Assembly: GCF_036320965.1 (NCBI RefSeq)
Contig: NC_092276.1
Location: forward strand, 10,761,798 to 10,825,797
Length of the DNA stretch: 64,000 nucleotides
Direction of reading: 5' to 3'
Origin: Panulirus ornatus
Taxonomy: Eukaryota > Arthropoda > Malacostraca > Decapoda > Palinuridae
Shown here one piece after another: positions 46,168-59,063 of the stretch. Numbering within the stretch: position 1 is the stretch's first letter; each line of letters opens with the position of its first letter. The position numbers and the translations under genes are program-made. The notes beneath the pieces are model-generated. The model was given only the letters and a program-made list of their open reading frames with translations. It did not search any database and had not been told where the DNA came from.

Positions 46168-46415
46168 AGATACGTTCAGAATTTGATCACATTCTCGAAA
46201 TGCTTTTAGAATTTGATCTCATTTCTCGAAATGGTTTCTATGATTTGATCCCACACTTCAAAAAAATAGATTTAGAATTTGATCACGTTCTCGAAATGCT
46301 TTTTGAATTTGATCTCATTCCTCGAAATGATTTTAGAAATTGATCTCATTCTTTAAGATAGTTCTGGATTTTGACCTCATTCCTCAAAATGCTTTTAGAA
46401 TTTGATCTCATTCCC
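46168..46415. repeat. ~30-bp minisatellite, ~8 units
   Basis: The unit carries AGAATTTGATCTCATTCTCG followed by AAATGCTTTT. Individual units have 1-5 changes (GATCACATTC, TTCAAAAAAATAGA). Confidence 0.9.
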
Positions 46416-46941
46416 GACACATTTACTGACAGTGAGGTTGTATGATAGCTATGCAGTTTTGGCTTCCAATTATCGTATAATTTTCATGAGTTGATAATAT
46501 CTAAAAACACACTCCACTACGCCATACACACAGAATTATCATTAATACTAAATTGCTTTTATCATTCTTGTGGGGAGACTCTAGCTTTCCAACTCTGTTG
46601 AGTATATCAAGAACGTCTTCTGGCATTATTCGTAGCTCATCCTGTAAATAAAGGGAAGACACCACGACTTCAAAAGAGCATCGCAGTACTAACACAAAGT
46701 CCAAGATATTCCTCATGAAAATTGAACAAAGCAGTTCCAGATTCTGAAGAATGCTCGAAGGCTCCTCTTGTTTTTGTGAGGACTTGTCTTATCTGTGTGT
46801 GTGTGTGTGTGTGTGTGTGTCATTGCCATTGGTGTGTTTTAGGAAAACGGTTATTAGGTTTAGCTGTGGAGAGAGACAGGTTAGTTAGGGGAGTGTGTGA
46901 GTTAGAATGGAGAACACCTGAAGGAAGTGAATTGCTTTAGG

Positions 46942-46943
<2 letters not shown>
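46416..46943. other. Spacer with a short (GT)n
   Basis: GT array 46795-46820. Nothing else recognised. Confidence 0.55.

Positions 46944-46999
<56 letters not shown>
46944..46999. repeat. (GT)n microsatellite
   Basis: About 28 units. Confidence 0.96.
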
Positions 47000-47002
<3 letters not shown>

Positions 47003-47264
47003 AGGAGAAGACGTAACACAAAGTCTTGTCTTCGCTGCGGTGAACACAATCGCTGCCCTCAACCTGTGAGTCTCCCCACGAAGCTAAACGTTTAGCTTCC
47101 TCTTATGAGATCTAGGTGTTCAAGATGATACTGGGTGATGCTAAGGGATACAGAAAAGCAGTCACAGTGGCAAGACAGGCATTAGAGGCATTAGATTAAC
47201 AATAATGTGTGTAGATCTGAATGATTGTGGTGTCGAAGTGATGAAAAAGGGTCAAAGTGAAACA

Positions 47265-47625
47265 GTGAGGCAGCTGGTTCTGTACTGAGTTAAGTGGGAA
47301 GGTGAAGTGGTGAAGAGGATGGTTCTTCATAAAGTTTCGAGGAGGAGATGCAGTAGTGAAGTGGTTGTTTTCTTATCAATACAGTGAGGGAGGTGAAGTA
47401 GTGAAGAGGGTTGGAGGTGAAGTAGTGAAAGGGGTTGGTTCTTTATCGCGTTAAGGGGGTGGAGATGAGGTAGTGAAAGGGGTTGATTCCTTATTAAGTG
47501 AGGGGGCGGGAGGAGGAGCAAGTGATAGGAGATAGTCCCTTTTTAAGTTAGGGAGGAGATGACGTACTGAAAGTGGCTGGTTTCTTATTAAGTTAAGGAA
47601 GGGAGGTGACATCGACTAGTCTGGG
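47265..47625. repeat. ~57-bp degenerate minisatellite
   Basis: Blocks GAGGTGAAGTAGTGAAAGGG and TTGGTTCTTTATCAAGTTAA alternate about six times with sizable indels. Old and decayed compared with the other arrays. Confidence 0.82.
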
Positions 47626-49585
47626 GAGAGGTTAAGTTGTGAAGGTCTCAGCAAAAAGGAAAGTCTCCCAGAGTCCCATCCTATGCCACGTCCACTCCCC
47701 ACATGTGTAAAAACCCTACTCCACTTTCTCCAATTTCTCCCCATCTCAACTCGCACTCAGACCAACCCATCAATAAGATACTAGATACCACATCAGAGAA
47801 CCACATTGCAGACAGTGACTGCCCTTCCATCAAACGCCCCTGTAACATAAAGACGTCTTGATACAAGGACGTGTTCTCAAATCTCCCAGGCGAACTCCAG
47901 GCCTCTTGAGGGGATCTGGTGGACGGGGTGGGTAGCAGGAGTTTCCTACGATGTGAGGTGCAGGAGGAGCAGCACCCATGGCTGTGAGCAAAGCCCTTAA
48001 TGGACTCGGGCATTGTGGAATGTGAGGCATGCGTATCTAAGCCGGATATTTACCACCACGCTAATGGTGGCCTGGGTATTACTGTGCCATTCTTCCGCGA
48101 GAATTTCTAGATCCGAGAAGTGGGTTATTCCCTTCATTACTATGTGTGTGTGTGTGTGGGAGGGACGGGAGATACAGGCAGGCTGCCCAAATGAGCTTTA
48201 CTGGACCTAAGTATTAGGTTAGGAAGAATTGACTTCATACCAAGGTATCGGGTTTCCTCATCAGCGAGTTCAGCTGACTTTCTACCAGTAGATAAGTAGG
48301 TCTGGTCTTCTCTTCACTAGTTATGGGGTTATCATTAGCCTCTATATCACTCAAGTGTTGCTTAAGAACTCCTTTACGTTTGTATAGAGAGCACATACAT
48401 AGTGTCACATATATATACTTTTATTATGGAGTTCTCGAGTATACACTCCCTAGCTATCAATATTTGATATCATCTGATGATGATTCTGTATATGTGAATA
48501 ATCTTGTATTAATAATATGATATAATCCGGTTATTATATATGTATATATAGTCAGAAAACGTCTTGATATGCCATTGAAATAGTTTATGCTCTTTCGATC
48601 GATTGTTCTTCGTAGATTTTGAAACTGACCCCAATCTATAATGTTCTTCACTTCGTTATCTGATCGTCCACTTGAATGAAAATCGTAGAAATTTATCAAA
48701 AATTATAGATCTACCCATCGAAACCCAAGTCAGGGTTATATTCGCAACGTAAACCTAATGGATCCTGACCATTACAGGTCCAATGGGATGAAAACCCCCC
48801 CTTTTTCTGTTGTATCCACATTAAATGGGGATGGGTACACACGAATCGTATGAACGCAGTCATTGCTCTCTCTCTTCCCCGTCCATGCCTCATTAGGACT
48901 TGCCTGGTGTGTCTCTCTTTACCCTCGAGACGAGGGCATCGCTCGTGTACAAATCGACCAAAAAATATGAAGGAAAAAAAAGAGAGAATTTTTGATATTT
49001 TGCTTCTGGTTCTCAGTACCAATACTATCGAAACTCCGATAGCGAGTGGGATGTCAGAAAATCACACCTGTCTCATCGAATACCAATTCTCTAATGGCGA
49101 ACTTCGTCCTGCTTTGGCGTAGAACGCACAGTGCGTATGGTGGGATATATCGACACGAAACATGACTATTCGTAAGATATAACGAATTATATGAACAAAA
49201 CACAACAGAAAGAGATATGTGATGTTTCTTTTTTTGCCAAAGAGGATCATATTGTCATCCATCGTCTCTGATCTCCTATGATTATTCATAGATGATCGAA
49301 TCCTATATAATTCGTACTTGCCACTTGCGTCAGTGAGAGTTCCAGCCACGTCCTAAACCAGCTGTGGCTCAGGAGAGAGAGTGGTTGAACATTCTGAGGA
49401 AGAAAATGATACGCGCGAGAGAGGAAAAAAAGCACCAGCGACTCACTGCTTCCTTCGAGTGATGGCCAGAAGCTTCGAATATAATTAGTTGGCGACTGAC
49501 AACACTTTGCCTCATGGGGATAAACGATCTCCAGGACTTAATGAGGGACCCCCTTGAGGGAGCCTTGGGTTATGAGGCAGACGGC
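47626..49585. other. 2-kb spacer, no supported gene
   Basis: Longest open frames: 110 codons (47681-48013, minus) and 103 codons (48711-49022, minus), neither recognised. A short GT run lies at 48142-48158. Confidence 0.5.
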
Positions 49586-49744
49586 TACGTGGGTAAGATG
49601 GTGAGTCGTCGGTGAGGAGGGAGCCAGTTACTCCTGGTTACGTGGGTAAGATGGTGAGTCGTCGGTGAGGAGGGAGCCAGTTACTCCTGGTTACGTGGGT
49701 AAGATGGTGAGTCGTCGGTGAGGAGGGAGCCAGTTACTCCTGGT
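49586..49744. repeat. 53-bp tandem repeat, 3 units
   Basis: TACGTGGGTAAGATGGTGAG leads each unit, ending CCAGTTACTCCTGG. The three units are identical apart from the first base, so this is a very recent triplication. Confidence 0.95.
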
Positions 49745-49799
49745 TACGTATTCCTAGAGTTGAGGAGGACGATCCTGGAGATATTATTAGCGGCCAAGT

Positions 49800-50165
49800 T
49801 TCAGGCAGAGGAAGAGGAGGAGGAGGAATGAGGGAGGAGGAGGAGGAGTTCTGAGAGGGAGGAGGAGGAGGAGGAGTTCTGAGAGGGAAGAGGGAGGAGG
49901 AGGAGGAGGAGTTCTGAGAGGGATGAGGAAGGAGGAGGGAGGAGGAGGAGTTCTGAGAGGGATGAGGGAGGAGGAGAAGGAGGAGGAGTTCTGAGAGGGA
50001 TGAAGGAGGAGGGAGGAGGAGGAGTTCTGAGAGGGATGAGGGAGGAGGAGGAGGAGGAGGAGTTCTGAGAGGGATGAGAGAGGGGGAGGAGGAGGAGTTC
50101 TGAGAGGGATGAGGGAGGAGGAGGAGGAGGAGTTCTGAGAGGGATGAGCTAGGAGGAGGAGGAGA
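49800..50165. repeat. (GGA)n-based minisatellite
   Basis: GGAGGAGTTCTGAGAGGGAT followed by a variable number of GGA triplets recurs about ten times (period 30-45). The spacer GAGTTCTGAGAGGGATGAG is constant while the GGA run length varies. It is a minisatellite with a microsatellite inside each unit. Confidence 0.93.
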
Positions 50166-50211
50166 GGCATGGAGGGTCGCTTGTGGTTCGATGGGAAGAC
50201 AGTGGTTAGGG

Positions 50212-50372
50212 TAGAGGGAGGCAGACGTAGGGAGAGAGGGAGAGGCAATCGTAGAGGTAGAGGGAGGCAATCGTAGGGGAAGACAGACATTCGTAGAGGG
50301 GTAGCGGGAGACGATCGTAGGGGAAGACAGACATTCCTAGAGGGGTAGAAGGAGACGATTGTAGTGGGGGGA
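50212..50372. repeat. ~57-bp degenerate minisatellite
   Basis: CGTAGGGGAAGACAGACATT followed by CGTAGAGGGGTAG and GGGAGACGAT recurs twice well and once or twice in decayed form at the left. It adjoins the GGA array. Confidence 0.85.
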
Positions 50373-53151
50373 GTGGGAGAAAATTTCCCCAACCCGAAAA
50401 AAAATAACCCAACGAAAACCTTAGGCTACAACTGTGAGAGAGTGTCCAGCTTTGTTACGTTCGATAAGGATAATGATTATCATGTTCACGTGAGGAACAG
50501 ACTTGAACAGAAGAACAAAGTTGAGGAAACCACGATGAGTTGGATATCACGCGGAGATAAGAACACTCGCGTCTGTGCTTTGTTCGTCTACTAAAATCCC
50601 TGTTTGATATCAGCTGTATAAGGGAGAACTAAGATGTGGAAAGGAGTCGTGTATTTTGTACAGAAAAACGTACATAAAAGAGCTCCCAGACCTCAAAAAA
50701 ATTCTCGAGCATAATACTCTATATGGGAAGGGTTTGGACATAACGTAATCCAGTATATCTACACTGACTGAATACCAGTAGATATACCTCACAGTCATGG
50801 GGAAGGAGGGGAGGGAATTGCTTCTGTTATGCAACACACTGGTCGGGGAAGCCTCACTATTACGCAACACACATGCAAGACGAGCCTCCTCTTCTACACA
50901 ACACACAGGCAACACAAGTCTCCCCTGCAACACAACAGGGGTGGTGAGGGAGGGTGGGGTGGCCTGGTTGATCACTGCCATATATATTTTGAGCAGACAC
51001 GGACGCTGGAGGAGAGCAGCCCGTCGGCGTTATGGTAATGATGGAAATGAAATAAGAAATACGGCAGAAGATGAGGAATGTATTCTCGTTTTGGGACGAG
51101 TTTGTGCTTACTAATGGCAATTGATGCCAGGGACGTATGATACGTATATATGTATGAAAAGAGAAAAAGAGGGAAGGAGAAAGTGTGTTTTGTAGAGACC
51201 TTTTCATATAGAAAATGAATCATGTCTATGGTATAAGGAAATCAATTTCGTCCTCAAGATTTCATTTCCAGAATACATTTCCATCTCCTGAAGAAGAGTT
51301 AAGTCTGGCCTCTGGAAAAAGATGTTGTGGTTATAGTATCTAATATCAATTCATATGTTGTTATATTCTTTTTGAGTATTAATTGTTGTTGTAGTCAGCC
51401 AGAGCAAAACTTTCAAGTTTTCAATCCCTTCGCTCAAAGGACTTTCTGATCTGTCTGCTCAGACGAACAGACAAGTTTTCCTTATGTCTAGCAGTTAGTT
51501 CCCTGGATGTAGACACTGGACATAATCATGTGTTTTCCTCTCTTGACAGAGAAGAAATAAGCTTGTCATCGAAGCTTTCAATCATTATCCTTGATGGAAT
51601 GAGGATCCACACTGCGGCTTCGTCAGGTGTAAACTACAATCCAAGATTAGTTAGGTTTACCCTAAACTCTGCCATGGCCTACTCCCTGTTTTCTACGACC
51701 CCGTGTCTCGTCGACTAAGGAAAACGTGAAAAAAAATCTACGAGCCCATGTCTCGTTGACTAAAGAAAACGTAAAGAAAAATGATAATTACCTATTGATA
51801 TATCACGACGTGAAGTACATCAACAGATTTGCATTGTAATATCTCAAGATATCATGGGAAATGGAGATCTTTTTCAAAGGCTTTTCACTGACGCGTTGGA
51901 TTCTGACGCAGAAGAGGCCGCTGTCTTCGCGCTCTGCGGCCTGGGGGAGAGAGAGAGAGAGAGAGAGACATATGTTGTCCCTCCCTCGTCAGCAAGAATG
52001 CTTCACATGCCCTGAGCATTACGATGGCATCGCGAAGGAGAGGAAACAAGAGAAAAAAGAGAGAGAGAGAGAAAAAGGGCAAGATATGCACAGCAGAGGT
52101 TGCGACATGAGTTACCTCGGGTACGATTGCAACGCAAAAGTTCTGAGACGCATTTGTAAACGACCTCCTAACATCGCCGTCAAATGAGAAATTTGCATTT
52201 TCTGCCAGAGTGGAAACCGTGGAGAGAGGTTGCAAAACACACACACACACACGTCCAAGAAAAATCTGCAAAACTCCGCACAATTCTGGTGAGGAAGACA
52301 ACACGCTGGAATCCAGACTGCCAAGAGTATGAAAAAAAAAAATAAAGGTTGATTACATCGGAAAGAAAATATTGTCGTGTGTGCTCTACAATATTCTTAG
52401 GAATATCAAACAGAAATGTAAACTAGGCAACGTTGTGTGTATTCATAAAATACGTCTGTGCGTTGCAGTTGGGATGATTGAAAAATATTAGAAGGAATTC
52501 ATTCTCTTCTATTAGCTACAGTTAGATAATCGTAACCTTGTGCGGCCTTTGTAGAAGAGCAGTACAAGGGTAGAATAAATTTGAGGATATGGGAAGAAAA
52601 GACAATAGCGAAATTTTGCACTAAAACCAAAAGAAAATTGGAAGAAAATCATCAGTTCTCTGTTCCCTGTATGTATAACCTCACTTGATGACTTCTAATG
52701 AGAGAGGGAGTCTACAAGGTATGATTATTTGCATGTCTTGTGATGGAGAAATGATATCTGCTCTTGAAGAACAAGCCCCTCAACTCAGTCCAGAGGCCCG
52801 TATTGACTACCGTGTAGAATAGACTCGACTCTCAAGGACTTTGGGGAGACTGACGCAAATGTTACATGAAACTGGCCAATGGTTACTGTGGACCAGACGT
52901 GACTAACGAGACGATGAAGTGATAGAACAGTACGAACCAATGGTGATAGTACGAGGGAAACTGATGTAATGGTGATAGTACGAGGGAAACTGATGTCTGT
53001 ATAAGCGAAAGATGATAGATCTGTGAGAGACAAGAGTCAATGAACTTATTGTCATGTAGTTAGGGAGGTCCCAAGCGGTACTATAGAAAGGTGAGAAGCA
53101 TAACGAAAAGGAGATAGAATTATTATGATCAGTATTAGGTTAGTTCTCCCT
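50373..53151. other. 2.8-kb spacer with small duplications, no supported gene
   Basis: Notable items: a ~46-bp duplication at 51698-51782 (CCGTGTCTCGTCGACTAAGG and CCATGTCTCGTTGACTAAAG), a short GA array at 51947-51969, and a 29-bp duplication at 52941-52996 (ATGGTGATAGTACGAGGGAA). Around 50815-50940 CAACACAC-type phrases recur loosely. Open frames up to 139 codons (51885-52304, minus) are not recognised. Confidence 0.5.
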
Positions 53152-53395
53152 CTTCTTCCCATCTTGGTTACATCCACGTTTTCTGTCGCACACCCCAGCC
53201 AGCCTGAGGCATAGGGAAGCGCTCTTCGTTTGGCTCCTTCTTCTGTTCCCTCTTTTAGAAAATGGCAGAGGTTCTCAAATCCCTCCCCTACCTACTCCTA
53301 TCGCTTTCTCCTCCCTTTATTGATCGCCCTCTCACAGTACAAAGGAGTTACGTGGGTAGGGATCTTACTCACCTCTCACCAGGGATGAAGGAAAC
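53152..53395. mobile_element. Diverged R1-like module
   Basis: Several blocks follow the same order as in R1: CTGTTCCCTCTTTTAGAAAAT, CCCTTTATTGATCGCCCTCT, GGAGTTACGTGGGTAGG and CACCAGGGAT. They compare with TTCTTTTGGAAAAT, CCTTTTAGTCGCCTTCT, AATACGTGGGAAG and CCCAGGGAT. Overall identity is low and no (TA)n flanks remain. It may be an old copy or a sister family. Confidence 0.5.
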
Positions 53396-53575
53396 TTGTA
53401 GATTAGGAAAGACAGTTGGGTGAGTTCTGTGTTTTCAAGCGAAATAGAGAGAGAGGCCTTTGCTCGAAGGTTAGGAGGGAAATTCGACAGCCACAGGAGT
53501 GCTGGCTCGCTTCACTGGTGTCATTGCTCCTTCCAACACCCATGTAGCAGTACCCATCATTGTCAGTGTTTGTTA

Positions 53576-53775
53576 ACCCACGTAGTACCCAGTTCTACCT
53601 TCTACCCACGTAGTACCCAGTTCTACCCGCGTAGTACCCAGTCCTGCCTTCTACCCACGTAGTACCCAGTTCTACCTTCTACCCACGTAGTACCCAGTCC
53701 TACCTTCTACCCACGTAGTACCCAGTACTACCTTCTACCCACGTAGTACCCAGTCCTGCCTTGTACCCACGTACT
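53576..53775. repeat. ~28-bp minisatellite, ~7 units
   Basis: ACCCACGTAGTACCCAGTTC followed by TACCTTCT repeats. One unit is shortened (ACCCGCGTAGTACCCAGTCC after only a few bases), so the period alternates between 28 and 19. Confidence 0.92.
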
Positions 53776-54138
53776 AACGTTACCACGCCAACACAGTTAG
53801 ATGCGAACAAGTTTGAGAAACATGTATGAAAATGAAGACATAAGTAATTACCATAAAGAAAATCTGATAGCTTTAAGATTAATTAATTCATGTCGACAGC
53901 TAGCATCAGATATGTGAAGCGATAATAAGCTACGTCTTTTATGCGTGAGTGTAAGCTTACCTGGGCTGAGAGAACAATGCTCCCTCGGACCTTGAGTTAA
54001 AAACCCTCATAGGTGAATTGATGACGAGGTTAATGAACCCGAGTTTCTTCCCTCGTCTGACCCGGGACGATGCAGTTGGCACCAGCGATGCGACGTGGGA
54101 TGTGATGAATTACCGGGCCAGGGGAATGTCAGTGACGA
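53776..54138. other. Unannotated spacer
   Basis: No gene recognised. Confidence 0.5.
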
Positions 54139-54139
54139 T

Positions 54140-54219
<80 letters not shown>

Positions 54220-54243
54220 TACATATATATATATGACCTTTAC

Positions 54244-54338
<95 letters not shown>

Positions 54339-54389
54339 AGACGACATGGCTTTATCTTGGCAGGGTGGCACACACACACACACACACAC
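54139..54389. repeat. Compound (GT)n(TA)n, (CT)n and (CA)n tracts
   Basis: GT 54139-54150, TA 54151-54234 with ACAT interruptions, CT 54247-54338 and CA 54369-54389. Long frames crossing it are artefacts. Confidence 0.95.
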
Positions 54390-55404
54390 ACTCACTCATA
54401 ACTATCCAATCGAAGCAGAAGTTTGATTTCCAACAAGTCACCAGATGTGCAAGGAATTTCTCTCCCTCTGCTTTTGTGTAATGAAGTTTCAAGTTTTTTT
54501 CTTTTTATTATTGTTGCACTCGGGTCCAAATTGTATGCAGGAGGAGCCATGGGTTGTGTCCACGTCCAGGTCAAAACTAAAAGGCAAAAAATGAAATACC
54601 ATCAGAGGCACATATGCATTTGCAGACACACCCACACACACACGGGGGGAAAATATTAAGGAATATATCATATTAATTCTGCAGATCACAGCTTTCGTTG
54701 CGTCCCTCCGTCGTAATGAAATGATAAAGAAAGAAAGAGAACAAAAATAGGAAGACATTAAAACTAAGCTTGCATTTTACAACACCAGTTTTAATTGTTG
54801 CCTATGAGCTTACAAAAGCATGTTGATGTTGGGGTGGCGCTGGCATGCATACCTAAACTTAATGTGTACGTGTCCTTAATGTCCACATGTGTATTTACGC
54901 TGGAAAATAGATGTCCTCTCGTGAAAGTTGAATTCTGAATTCAAAATGATAATTCCTTTTTTTTCCTAAATTACTTTCAACCATCTGCAGCGACCGTACT
55001 ATTTTTTTTTTTCATATTCATTCTATGAGTTTATACGACTAACAGAGTAATTTAACGTAATCGCGTAATTTCATGTGAACTCAGCGTATGCGAATAGTGT
55101 ATTCATGTATCCATGTTGTTGCCATGGATCACACAGAGGCGTGTTATCATATCACAAAAGCTATTTGTTGTCAAGGGTTGCAAAACCCTTTGGATCACAT
55201 AGTCGCCCTCGTCGACTCCGTTCCAGCAATGATTGTCTGTCTGTTCCAGTAGCACGCTTTCATCTCCACTCTGTCCCATAGAGTGGAAGAGTGCTTTTCC
55301 ATTTATCAGAACCCCATGTGCTTCAAGGGAATAGACCCTGTGAAGTCTCAGGAACTCGCGATCTTTTTATGGTGCTTCCTGAAGCCATACTGATTGTCCT
55401 GCTC
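54390..55404. other. Unannotated spacer
   Basis: T10-T11 runs near 54959 and 55003. Open frames up to 89 codons, none recognised. Confidence 0.5.
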
Positions 55405-55600
55405 TGAAAGTGAGTATGTCTGTCTGTGTCTTTCTGTCTTTGTCTGTCTCTGTCTGTCTGTCTGTCTCTGTCTGTCCGTCTGTCTCTCTCTGTCTGTCTG
55501 TGTATGTCTCTGTCTCTCTATCTATCTTTGTCTGTCTCTCTGTTACTCTGTTTGTCTGTCTTTGTCTGTCTATCTCTCTGTCTGTCTGTCTGATCTCTCT
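55405..55600. repeat. (CTGT)n-rich simple region
   Basis: CTGTCTGT with TTTGTCTGTC and CTCTGTCTG variants over ~195 bp. An imperfect tetranucleotide array. Confidence 0.93.
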
Positions 55601-56699
55601 AAGAATTAGGCTGTCATCATGATGGATGTCTTCCATTCTATGATCGTCTTATGTGTTTTCCCGGGTCAGAAATCTGGTACCTCGACCTCCAGAACCGTGC
55701 GAAGGTACGACATGATCTGCCAGAACACAGGAATGAGGAGGTTGTCACACTAAGAATTTGCTACTTCTCCTACCAAGTCCAGCACCACTTCTACTTGCTC
55801 TCAGACATAGAAAAATCTCTCGCCATCTCTCCTGCCATATCCCAACATGCGATGCATGTACAGTTAGGTACACGAGAAATACAGTCATCTTAATTGCCCT
55901 GCATCACATTAACACCAGCCCAGTAACACAGACCTATCCTCCGGTTCTTCGTAATAAAGTGTGAAATTTGGAAATAAGATTGCGAACATCATTTCGACTC
56001 TTAGAGCCGCCAGTGTAAGTTTTCCATAACCCGATAAGAAATGCTTAAAAGCTTTCCATTACTGGAATAATTGTCTGGAAGTTTTAAACAGAGCGCAGGT
56101 CCTTCATTTTCTTCTTCTTCTCCTTCTTCTTCTTCTTCTCCCACTCCGAAATCGTATAGCAATTTGTCGAGGTATGATCTTTGCTGCTTATCTGGGGAAA
56201 TGGAAGGCATTAGCGAGTTGTTGCTGAGTGTTGAGATCTGTCTGGGGCAAGAGCAGAGATGCAGGAAGAAAAGTCATTGTCGCAGATTTCGAGGAAGTGA
56301 GGCTGAAAATGTTGGGGGGCAGAAATCCTGCTCTCTCAAGATAGCCAGATATCTATTCGTTTAGATTAAGAACTTCGCTGGAGTCTCGGATAACACGTTC
56401 ATGACATACATCATCTGCAGGAGATGTATATGATCCATCTGAGAAGGAAACTAGTGTGATAGAAGTGCCATAAATTCCCCTAGAATCGTGGTTCTTGTTA
56501 CCCCCTTTTTTTTTATCATGGTTATCTTCTGATGTGACAAGCTCCCTTAAGTATGTATCCTTACTTCTCGAGACTTACCCAAGTTCTGGGAAATTACATC
56601 AAAACTTGGGTCGTATCAGATCTGTTGCCAAGTTTCGATTAGGAAGCCGAGGGAACGCTTTGCATCTGGGGCATGTTTCTTATTTGGGAGGGTCTGCTG
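55601..56699. other. Spacer with (TTC)n patch
   Basis: TTCTTCTTCT-type run at 56107-56139 reading as Glu-rich on the minus strand. No gene recognised. Confidence 0.5.
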
Positions 56700-57060
56700 C
56701 AGGCACTGTGAAGGTGTGTGTGTGTGTCTGTCCCCTCCATTGTGAGAGAGTGTCTGCTTCCTCCACTGTGAGGGAAAAGTCTGCTGCAGTCATTGTGAAG
56801 GAGAGTCTGTTCCCTCTACTGTGAGGGTGTGTCTGCTTCCTCCGCTGTGAGGGGAAAGTCTGCTTCAGTCATTGTGAAGGAGAGTCTGTTCCCTCCACTG
56901 TGAGGGTGTCTCTGCTTCCACCGCTGTGAAGTAGAGTCTGCAGACGGTGCTTGTGAGGTAGAATCTGCTAATGATACTTGTGAGGTAGAGTCTGCTGATA
57001 ATACTTGTAAGGGAGTGTGTCTGTTGTATCCATTTGTGATGGATTGTCTGCTAACCCTTA
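56700..57060. repeat. ~27-bp minisatellite with ~79-bp higher order
   Basis: Subunits of the form GTCTGCTTCCTCCACTGTGA recur about every 27 bases. Triplets of subunits recur at about 79 bp (GTGTCTGCTTCCTCC at 56750 and 56829, similar at 56909). Right of 56940 units change to GAGGTAGARTCTGCTRATRAT and decay. Confidence 0.87.
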
Positions 57061-58029
57061 CTAATGAGAGAATGTGGGTCTCGGAGGCACCCCTCCAGCA
57101 CTTTCTATTAAATCGTTCTGAAACAATGAGATAGGAATTAGTGAGCATAGACTGGCGTCGGGCGTAAACTGTCATTTGTCTTAAAATGCCAATGGCTACA
57201 AACTGCAGCAGCTCACAAAGAGCCAAAGTGTCACTTCCATTAGGTATAGAATGCCTAGCTATGATAGATTCTTGTTGTGTATATAAACTGCCGTTGAACA
57301 TACACTGCAATAGAAGTTAAACCACTATTGAACATAAACTGGCATTGTTTCTAAACTGCCAATTGGCATAAAGTGCCTTTGGACTTCGTGTCTACCGTTA
57401 GACGTGACAATGCCCTTGGCCACAAACTACCATTAGACATTAACTACCGGGTTATAAGAGGATGTTATCATAAATCAAATGATTACCAGTGTTTGGACGA
57501 CGACACTCATGGTTACTTCGAAGATACAACGGCCACAACTAAGAACGTCTCAGATCTTGAAATATAAGCGACTTAGTTGAAGTCAGGCTCTAGAAGAGTT
57601 AGATACGTTATAGGTAATAGAACATATAATAGGACGAGGAACTTTATGAACAAAGTCTAACGTGGAATTATGTTTTTCGAGACACATTATTCATTTAGGT
57701 TTCTCTGTCGTATCACCCATCTATCGTGCCTCAATACAGTTGATATTAGATCCACCAGAACCCGAGATGATATTGAATAAAATGTCATTTGTTTTGCTTC
57801 CTTCCTGCACCGTTATGATGGCAGCCGGTCTGGTTCGGCTTAATTAAAATAGAGATGAGATTAAATCGAAACCAGGGTTCGAAGCGGTTCATTCATCCGG
57901 TCTTACTACATTGCGTTCGAGACGGTTTGGTTTGGAAAGAAATAGCTGGATGTTGTCAATCACTTGAGTCAGAGGGCAAAGTGTGAGACTTGGGTGTGGT
58001 TAATGTCGTCTTTGCCTTGAATCTCAAGC
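57061..58029. other. Spacer with a weak AAACTGCCATTG repeat
   Basis: Between 57285 and 57450 phrases such as ATAAACTGGCATTG, CTAAACTGCCAATTGG and ACAAACTACCATTAGAC recur at about 20-30 bases, a decayed minisatellite. No gene recognised. Confidence 0.55.
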
Positions 58030-58540
58030 TTTAGCTTGAAGGATTGTACTGTCTTGCCCCAAGGGATCATACTGTCATACTTTGCGTTGTGTGATCGTAC
58101 CGTCGTGTCTAAGAATCGTATCGTCGTACTCAAAGGTTGTACCGTCTTGCTCAAGGATCGTACTCTTGTGAGCAAAGAGTGTACCATCACACCCTAAGAC
58201 TTTACTGTCTTATTTAATATCGTACCGTCGTGCTTTAGGGTCGTACCGTCGTGCTCATGGACTGTACCAACATGCTGTCGTGTTCAAGGATCGTACCCTC
58301 GTTTCCTAAGGGGTCGTACCGTCGTGCTCTAGGGTCGTACCGTCGTGCTCATGGACTGTACCAACATGCACATGGTGTCGTGTTCAAGGATCGTACCCTC
58401 GTTTCCTAAAGGGGTCGTACCGTCGTGCTCTAGGGTCGTACCGTCGTGCTCATGGACTGTACCAACATGCACATGCTGTCGTGTTCAAGGATCGTACCCT
58501 CGTTTCCTAAAGGGGTCGTACCGTCGTGCTCAAGGGGTTG
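58030..58540. repeat. ~21-bp minisatellite evolved into a 101-bp higher-order repeat
   Basis: The left part (58030-58220) has loose ~30-bp units with GTACCGTC or GTACTGTC. From 58222 a composite unit starts at 58222, 58316, 58417 and 58518 (spacing 94, 101, 101), each with GTACCGTCGTGCTCTAGGGT, a second GTACCGTCGTGCTCATGGAC, TGTACCAACATGC and GTGTTCAAGGATCGTACCC. The first composite unit lacks ATGCAC-type bases and one A. The last is truncated. Confidence 0.92.
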
Positions 58541-59063
58541 AACAGCAAGTTGTGCTGTTGAGTCGTCTACAGGAAGAAAAAAAAATTGACCCCAAGTGCA
58601 TCGCTGAGCGCACGGGAAAAGTCATAAACGAACAGATATACTCTAGAATTTTTTTTGGGGGGGAAAAAAGAAATACTTTTAGATAAAACATTTTTATCCC
58701 AACCATTTCAGATGACCTTAAACACAACACTGTGGCATTTCATTCCGACATCAGATGCCTGGTGGCATTGTGCTTAATGAAAAAATTTTCACATTACGTT
58801 GCTCATCGCTTCTTATTGGCAAACGAGAGAGAAAAGAAAACGGTAACACGGTCAGCTTCATTAATGAGGTAATTAAACGTCAGTTCGATTATGCTCGCGA
58901 TGAATACTTCCACTTGAGCGATGTACCTGATTGTGAGGACGGGATGACAGACGAGGTGGTTTTTCTCTTAAAGATTTTACTTTTTTTTTTGCGAACAGGC
59001 GATAACCGCGAGGGATGATAGTGAGTTGGGAAAAGGGGGTTGGGAAGAAGAGGATAACAACGC

